Shown here piece after piece: positions 57,755 to 64,000 of a DNA stretch of 64,000 nucleotides. A program made the position numbers and the translations under genes. Source of the DNA: Monodelphis domestica (Eukaryota > Chordata > Mammalia > Didelphimorphia > Didelphidae); contig NC_077229.1 of NCBI RefSeq assembly GCF_027887165.1, positions 204,501,753 through 204,565,752 of the forward strand, read 5' to 3'. Position 1 is the first letter of the stretch. The number at the start of each line of letters is the position of its first letter. The notes under the pieces were generated by a model, which saw only the letters and a program-made list of their open reading frames with translations, was not told the DNA's origin and ran no database searches.

Positions 57755-57770
57755 TTGACCCTACATTCTT

Positions 57771-58094
57771 GAAGGACCAGCTTTGACAGATTCTACAAAA
57801 GAGGTGGTGAGTACTGAATGTTGCAACAACAACAAAAAAATGAAATTGATTCTAAATAGGCAGAAAAATTTTAGTTAGTAACTTAGAAATCATTTCAGAA
57901 TCAGATATCGCTATGTAATCAGATTATCATCTGGTCAGTGCAGGTGTCAAAATCAATACCAAATTAGAAAGGCGAAATGGGAAAAATAGTAACTATACTT
58001 GTAATATTTCTAACTGACCCATGGAAACAACTGTAGACTCTGTAAAGTGGTAAATGGATCAAAGGAGAGATATTTGTTTATCATGGTTTTCTCC
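57771..58094. other. No feature recognised
   Basis: AT-rich, short A-run at 57831-57840, nothing identified. Confidence 0.5.
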
Positions 58095-58285
58095 CCCAAA
58101 CCCTTACCTTCTGTCTTAGAATCAAGACTGTGCATTGGTTCCAAGGTTCCAAGGGATAGGCAATGGGGGTTGAAGTGATTGGCTCAGGGTTACACACATA
58201 TCTAAGACCATATTTGAACCCATGACCTCTTCTTTCTCTTCTTTCTAGGTCTGGCTCTCAATCCACTGAGCCACTTAGATTCTCC
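58095..58285 (-). mobile_element. tRNA-derived SINE
   Basis: Reverse: aacccttaccttctgtctta, cattggttccaaggttcc, caatccactgagccacttag. Confidence 0.9.
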
Positions 58286-58643
58286 TTATCATCATTTCTT
58301 AGAAAAGTTTAACTGGTACTAAATTGTCACTACAATGAAGAAACAGAAGGAGTCCAGAAACTGCCTTAGCCAGCATATATTTTATCTCTTTCCCTAGTAA
58401 CGATTCATAGCAGCCAAGAGAAACATGAGTTTTAGAGTAAAAAACATTTGTAAAACATTTCAAAGAAGGATGATGGAACTGTGTACAATATCATCTCACA
58501 GATCAGCAAGAAGCAGTTGGGGGAAAACAAACCTGTGGTGAACTTGTTAAGATTTCCTGCTAAGCCAGATTATCCTGAATGCATTTCCTTGTCAGCAGGA
58601 ATAGTGTGTTGTGTTTTGTTTTGTTTTGTCTTTATCCTCAGTG
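58286..58643. other. No gene recognised
   Basis: Unassigned; a ttgtgttttgttttgttttg run at 58606-58628. Confidence 0.45.
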
Positions 58644-58800
58644 CAGTGGTTCTTAAAGGGTACGCTAGAGTACACTAGTATTTGTCAAGTTTCAAAAGGT
58701 GTGCTACAAAACTTTGGATGCTGCATATAAAAGAAAATTTATAGATAAGTTGGCTTAGTATAAATTTGACTTATCTCAGGACACATAATATAAATGCTCA
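58644..58800. mobile_element. hAT-like element, one end
   Basis: Starts cagtggttcttaaagggt, a hAT-type terminus, followed by acgctagagtacactag and aggtgtgctacaaaact. The opposite terminus was not found. Confidence 0.45.
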
Positions 58801-58862
58801 TTTATAGACTAATAAACAAAAATTTCTATTCATATACATACTAACCTCAAAGCACATCTGAT

Positions 58863-59072
58863 GGAGGCAGCTAGGTGGCTCAGTGGATTGAGAGCTAGGC
58901 CTAGAGATGGGAGGTCCTGGATTCAAATTTGACCTCAGACACCTCCCAGTTCTGTGACCCTGGGCAAGTCACTTAACTCCCATTGCCTAGCCCTTATCAC
59001 TCTTCTACCTTAGAATCAATACACAGTTTTGATTCTAATATGGAAGGTAAAGGTTTTAATTTTTTTTTAAAC
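58863..59072 (+). mobile_element. tRNA-derived SINE
   Basis: gaggcagctaggtggctcag, canonical body, T/A tail. Confidence 0.93.
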
Positions 59073-59332
59073 GTCAGACCATGAACTTATAAAGAATAAA
59101 ATAAAAATAACTTTTCTTATCAAAAGGAAGCTATAGTCATCCTTTTCACTACTAGTATTGCCAATGTAAATAATAAGTATACTGGGACTCCTCATAGCAA
59201 AGTATAAAACCCTGTTCAAATAATTAGTTCTTTAAAAAAAATTAGTTCTTTTTATTGAAAATATAATGGCCCCTCAGGTCTATGAGGTTCCCTCTTCTTT
59301 AGCTTTTGGGAATTTATTTTATTATTATTATA

Positions 59333-59527
59333 TTTCAAACCCTTACCTTTTGTCCAGAATCAGTACTGTGTATTATCCAATACAGAAGAGCACTAAGGGC
59401 TAAGCAATGAGGGTTAAGTGACTTGCCCAGGTTCACACAGCTAGGAAATGTCTGAGACCTTATTTGAATCCAGGACTTCCTGTCTCCAGACCTGGCTCTC
59501 AATCCACTGAGCCACCTAGTTGCCCCC
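59333..59527 (-). mobile_element. tRNA-derived SINE
   Basis: Reverse: aacccttaccttttgtcca, gacttgcccaggttcacac, gagccacctagttgcccc. Confidence 0.93.
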
Positions 59528-60086
59528 TAGGGAATTTATTTTAGACAAAATATTATAAATTACATCATCATTGCTTTAAGCCCCCAGTTAAGAAAGTTCC
59601 TAACATTTAGGCAGAGGTTTATACATTTACATTTATATCCCTCTAAAGTCAATCCCTAACTTTTTTGTGACTGAGAAAAAAACTAGCTTACTGAAATGTT
59701 TGGGGAACAATACAGGAGATTCTAATGTCTGTGTATCCAAAGATACATAGAAGAAGTTGGGAAAAGAGTATACCTGTTCTTGGAACTTCTTTAACCTAAG
59801 TCTTCTACTACAAGATGCCAATGGAACCAGTGACTCTTCCCCAATATCTTCCATCTCTGTCACAGTTTAGTCCTTCCTGCCTTTGTTAGACATTCTCTTA
59901 TGTTTGGCTTGCCACTTCCTTAAGACTCAGAGGGTATCATGAAACTTTCAGTCTTTTGGAGCAGAATTCAAGACTGGTTCTCTTCAGGAAATGACTTTCA
60001 AATATTTTCACACTTAGTCAAAAGCCTATCAACTAATCATTTATCACTTACTTTAAGGAGAGTGCAATGATTAAGACCTTATAAAA
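59528..60086. other. No gene recognised
   Basis: A 76-codon minus frame (59633-59863) lacks known motifs. Confidence 0.45.
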
Positions 60087-60277
60087 CAGCTGTTCTCAAC
60101 CTCTCAATTTGTAGCAATGAGAATACATAATGCATATCAGGTATTTACATTCTGAATCATAACTGTAGCAAAATTACAGTTTTGAAGTAGCCACCAAAAT
60201 AATTTTTGGTTTGGGGTCACTGCAACATGAGGAACTGTATTGTGGGGTCATGGCATTAGAAAGGTTGAGAACCACTG
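60087..60277 (-). mobile_element. SPIN-like non-autonomous hAT transposon
   Basis: On the minus strand it begins cagtggttctcaacctttct, followed by aatgccatgacccc, acagttcctcatgttg, ggctacttcaaaactgtaat and a mirror-image end gaggttgagaacagctg. This sequence and its inverted ends match what I recall of the SPIN (SPace INvaders) Buster-type hAT family. 191 bp, no transposase. The 8-bp flanks (ttataaaa and taaaagaa) do not match cleanly. Confidence 0.82.
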
Positions 60278-60299
60278 TAAAAGAATATGGTTTGTAAAT

Positions 60300-60368
60300 A
60301 TAATCTCTCCCCTATTCTGGTGTCATATATGCAATAGATGCTAAATAAATATTTATTGAATTGAATAG
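60300..60368 (+). mobile_element. L2-type 3' tail
   Basis: aatagatgctaaataaatat then ttattgaattga. Confidence 0.6.
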
Positions 60369-60649
60369 AGAATGTTATGGAAGGTGGTCAATATATGGAC
60401 AGCAGTTCCCTTTTATTTGAGATTTCTTTTATCCAAGATAGTCTGCCCACAGCAATGTTCTCTCTTGGTTTCAGATCTTCTGTTTCACTTTGAAGGCTTT
60501 TGGTTTTCGTCTTGTTTCTCAGGCTTGTGATGGGTTGTGAGGGAGAGGGGAGAGAGAGCATAGTACTATAGAGTTAACTTAGGTGTTAAAAGGTAAACAG
60601 TAAAGCCAAAATTGTCCATGATTAGAAGCATCCACTGGGAGTCATAGAA

Positions 60650-60910
60650 TATCTCCCCCATGGATAAGAAGGGAAAGTACTGTATGAGATTTTACAATTT
60701 ACTTTATTACACTTGTATTTGATGTTGGGAATATCTTACTGTGTGTTTAACTTATCAAGTAAATTTCATTATACGTGTGTATATGCAAAAAAAAAAACAT
60801 GTTATATATGGGGTTAGCAGGTATTTGCTTGTATCTGCAGTTTTAGCTAACTAGGATAGTTAGGAACAAGAAACATATCCCCTGTGGATTTGGGGCCCTA
60901 CTGTATGTTC
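60650..60910. mobile_element. Tc1/mariner (Tigger)-like remnant
   Basis: Two related blocks, ccactgggagtcatagaata with cccccatggataag and agtactgta (60630-60683), then gtatctgcag, atatcccctgtggatttggg and ccctactgta (60831-60905), resemble repeated ends of a mariner-type non-autonomous element known in mammals. Confidence 0.45.
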
Positions 60911-61114
60911 AAATATGGAACTCAGCCCAGAATTGAGAAAGAAGTAGAAATTAGACTGAATTGCTTTTGGGTAATTTCCCAGCGTTGTTAGTGATCTCAA
61001 GGTACTCACTAGTACAAAAGTTCACGCTACAAGACAGAATAGGAGCTATATAACAAGACTATAGGTACACAGATTTAAAGCTGAAAAAAGCTATCAAGTG
61101 TCAACCTTCCCTCT

Positions 61115-61287
61115 CCTTCCCACCCCTATTAAAGATGAGGAAACTAAGACCCATATATGTGAAGAAACTTGCTCAACATCACATAGATAGTCAGCATCTG
61201 ATGTGGGATTTGAATACAAGTGTTCCTGACTTCAAGCCCAATATGCTTGCAGACAAAGCATTCTCTCTCTCTCTCTCTCTCTCTCTC
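61115..61287 (-). mobile_element. MIR-like SINE fragment followed by (CT)n
   Basis: attaaagatgaggaaactaa, tgctcaacatcacatagat and gatgtgggatttgaatac; then CT repeats at 61260-61287. Confidence 0.7.
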
Positions 61288-61329
61288 CATTACACCAGTG
61301 TCATCAAACCCAAATAGAAATGATTCGTT

Positions 61330-62935
61330 ATGGAGGCACATTGGCTTTGGCTTAGAAAAACCACAAATGAACACGATGCTGTATTTTTTAAATTGTTCAA
61401 CATTTCCCATTTACATCTTAATCTGGTACTCAAAGTTCTGTAGTACTTGCAGGCCCTTAGCAGAAGTTCTGATACTTCTGTATTACAGTGTGATCTGAGC
61501 AGAATTAAAGTTGTAGTGGGTTCAGAGGACAATGGAAAAACATAGTTAAAAGGCTGTAGCATTCAACCAATAATGACTTGTACACAAGAAATGGCATTAA
61601 ACCAAGAGATGCTAACACCTTGATGGCTTCTCTAGGCTCTTCTCCTTTCTGTCACTTACATGGAGTCAGATACCTTAATGGACCAGAGCGCAGGACAGGT
61701 TTAGATGTTGCCAGTGGGTAGCAGATCTCATTTCCATCATTTTGTAATGCTTCCAATGGATGACTTTCCTCTGGGTCTTTCACTACCTCCAGGGTTCTAA
61801 TGTGCTACTCTAGTGTTTTTCCTTCTCACATTCATTTTTCTGGTTATGTGCTTCTAGATGATGTCTTTGACATCATTTTGTTGTGAAATGACATCCTGTA
61901 GTTTGTATCTGCCAATCATTTTGATTGATCAGCAATTTTGATTCCTCTGAGATTGTGGTGTTCCATGATTTAAATATTGACGTAAAAGAGCATATTGGTA
62001 TTAAAGAGATGGACTTATGCATAGTTAAACTATGGTTTAAAGACACTTTATCTCATTTGATCTTCCCAATAACCTTGCATCTCCATTTATTTTCTCTTCT
62101 TTAGGTTTCTAATGTTCTGATATTGAAAGTAATAATCAGGCTTCTAAACCTCAAACCACCTGAAAAAAAAATAGGAATGGCATTAAACAAAACATTAATG
62201 ACATGTTTGACTGGAAGAAGAGATGGCCAAGGAATATACCATGAGTGAAGGGAAACAAATGAACATCTCAGGTACTGTAGTGGTCCAGACAGAAGCAAGG
62301 AGCTTCTGGTGGGAAAACTCCCTCTATTATTGAAGACTAGCAACAGTTCTGTAATTTATAGTCTTAAACAATTGCCTGAGGTCCTGAGGGTCACAAAGTG
62401 CTTACGTGCCAGAAGCATAACTTGAACTCTGATCATTTTGACTACTACATTGACTTTATATCTACTATTTCAAGCTGTCCTGATAGCCACAAAATCCTAA
62501 AAGGATTTTGGTTTGGGGTAACTCCTTTATGAAGGATTTATAGAAGAACATAGACAAGATCACATGAATAAGAAGATATGGAATCATTATCTGCCCTGGT
62601 AGCAGGATTCACCTCATTAATGAAATCACCAAACTACTGAAGGATTGAGGAAGCAATAGGGCATATAGACTTTCTACTTTGAATGCCGGGTGATTTTATC
62701 CTTTTGAGTGCTTCCTCCACCAATTCAGATCACAACTTATTATAGATTTCAGTCCCAGAGTCTGCAAAGTTTAAGTTTGCACCCAAAAGTTTTTCAATTT
62801 TGGCTTTTTGGTACCTCATTCAAGACCCAGATGCACGGCCCACCATCCCTGCCATAATGGGAAACCAGAAAATGGTAGCAGAAGAGACTTCATGAAATGT
62901 AAATCTTATCATTAACTTTACCTTTAACTCTAGAG
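61330..62935. other. No gene recognised
   Basis: Longest repeat-poor stretch of the window. No frame beyond 92 codons and no domain. A short CORE-SINE scrap (ttgcctgaggtcctgagggt) may lie at 62370-62440. Confidence 0.4.
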
Positions 62936-63406
62936 CAGTGATGGCAAATCTATGGCGCCAGTGCCAAAGATGGTACACAGAACACTTTCTATGGGCACCC
63001 GTGCTACTCTCCTTCCCTACCCCACTCCAGAAAAGGCAAAGGGACTCTGATGGAGCAGCTCCCTTGCCCCTCTCCATCATGCTTGACAACATTTTTTCAC
63101 ATTCCCACCCCTTTGCCCAGCAGTCCAATGGCTCTGCACAGGGGGCAACATAGGTGTCTCACAGGAGGTAGAGCTGGAGGGGAACAGAGTGCTTGGGTCA
63201 CTCTCCTCCCCCTCTCTATATTCACTGAGGTCATTACTCACTTCACCCTCCCCTTCACAAAGTAAACCAATGGGAGTGCTTCCTCCCTCCCCTGTGTAGA
63301 GTAAGGGTAGGGCAGGGTGTGTCTAGCACTTGGGGGGGGGGGGCATGGCATGTGCTCTCTGGAGGGTGGAGCATGGTACTCAGTCTCTAAAAGGTTTGCA
63401 TCACTA
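62936..63406 (+). mobile_element. Non-autonomous hAT element with perfect 8-bp TSD
   Basis: Starts cagtgatggcaaatctatgg and ends aaaaggtttgcatcacta, which are inverted repeats (tgatggcaaatct against tgatgcaaacctttt). TSD ctctagag is exact at 62928-62935 and 63407-63414. The interior (cgccagtgccaaagatggta, ggcacccgtgctactct) fits an opossum hAT/Charlie-like family. 471 bp with a G-run at 63330-63341; no transposase. Frames inside (62820-63128, 62938-63265) are chance. Confidence 0.92.
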
Positions 63407-63514
63407 CTCTAGAGAATATTATTTTGTTTGAACAAATCTCCTGCGTTATTTGGTGAGATTTTGGTCCTCTAAATTATCTTCTAATTTTAATATTTGATGC
63501 ATAAATGATCCTTT

Positions 63515-63714
63515 TTCTAAAAAGGCCTTACATTCAGTCTTAGAATCAATATTAAGTATTGGTTCCAAGGAAGAAGAGTGGTAAGAGCTAGATGACTGGG
63601 ATAAAGTGACTTGCCTAGGGTCACATAGGAGGAAATATTTGAGGGCAAATTTGAACCCAGGACATCCTACTTCTAGGCCTGGCTCTCTATCCACTTATCC
63701 ACATAGCTGCCCTT
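63515..63714 (-). mobile_element. tRNA-derived SINE
   Basis: Reverse: ggccttacattcagtcttag, gtattggttccaaggaag, gacttgcctagggtcacat, atccacatagctgccc. Confidence 0.9.
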
Positions 63715-64000
63715 ATGCTATAAGTTTGAAACTTCCTTCTAACAATTATGGAAGCACACTAAGATCCCTCATGTTCTCTGTTTTAGAAATAATATGAAAA
63801 ATATTTTTTTTTTAATTTCAGGAAGAAAACCTTGTTAGTATTTAATTAGACTTCTTGAACTAACCACTCTGAGAGAAAACTTATTAAGTTTTGGGAGGAA
63901 TTGTTTTCTATAAAGTTAAAATTAGGAGGTTAATGAAAAAGGGCAGGAGGGTCCTAGATAAATATCCATAAGAGGAGTATCATTTTTTCCTCTCCTAGGA
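63715..64000. other. No feature recognised
   Basis: AT-rich end of window without identified repeat or gene. Confidence 0.5.

Noticed and set aside
5119..63714. CRISPR-like array from recurring SINE-sized repeats
   Set aside because: The repeats are about 190-bp dispersed SINEs in both orientations with TSDs, not short regularly spaced direct repeats; the DNA is vertebrate.

Overview
The window is a stretch of marsupial nuclear DNA, most likely from an American opossum such as Monodelphis. This rests on repeats I recognise from memory, not on a database search: dozens of copies of the marsupial tRNA-derived SINE (SINE1_MD-like), MAR1-like and MIR/THER1-like CORE-SINEs, long decayed LINE-2 (L2) sequence, marsupial L1 with its purine-rich inter-ORF region, and one element closely resembling the SPIN hAT family. 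I find no intact protein-coding gene. Nearly all open reading frames of 60-150 codons fall in L1 ORF2, microsatellites or antisense repeats.

Layout. 1-4.3 kb: a partial solo LTR, a decayed gammaretrovirus-like integrase on the minus strand, an L1 endonuclease-region fragment, and an AAAG/AAGG microsatellite apparently grown from a SINE tail. 4.3-16 kb: L2 copies interrupted by SINEs and a hAT element; a weak candidate exon near 12.1 kb; and one MAR1 SINE at 13.5-14.8 kb carrying two separate solo LTRs. 16.4-18.9 kb: a 5'-truncated L1 with target-site duplications (TSDs) and a solo LTR in its 3' UTR. 19-33 kb: sparse repeats, a solo LTR at 23.4-24.2 kb, a pogo/Tigger-like remnant, and L2 copies in alternating orientation, one split by a young L1 3' end.

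33.4-34.2 kb holds the only recognisable host-gene sequence: a broken copy of the long first coding exon of a GCNT2-type beta-1,6-N-acetylglucosaminyltransferase. 34.4-48.1 kb: more SINEs, L2 and L1, including one L1 (44.6-48.1 kb, with TSDs) interrupted by two LTRs, and a SINE at 43.35-44.52 kb interrupted by an LTR with a long GA tract. 52.6-57.8 kb: an L1 with a complete-looking 5' end, 5' UTR, ORF1 and 3' end, but with the ORF2 endonuclease region missing, next to an extra 3'-end fragment and three copies of the same TSD. 57.8-64 kb: SINEs, a SPIN-like element, a Tigger-like remnant and a 471-bp hAT element with a perfect 8-bp TSD.

No host genes here work together. The interest is in the order of nested insertions, the LTR family with a built-in CT microsatellite, the horizontally transferred DNA transposon and the glycosyltransferase relic. 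Stretches with no assigned feature are listed as such; they may hold regulatory or unrecognised sequence.
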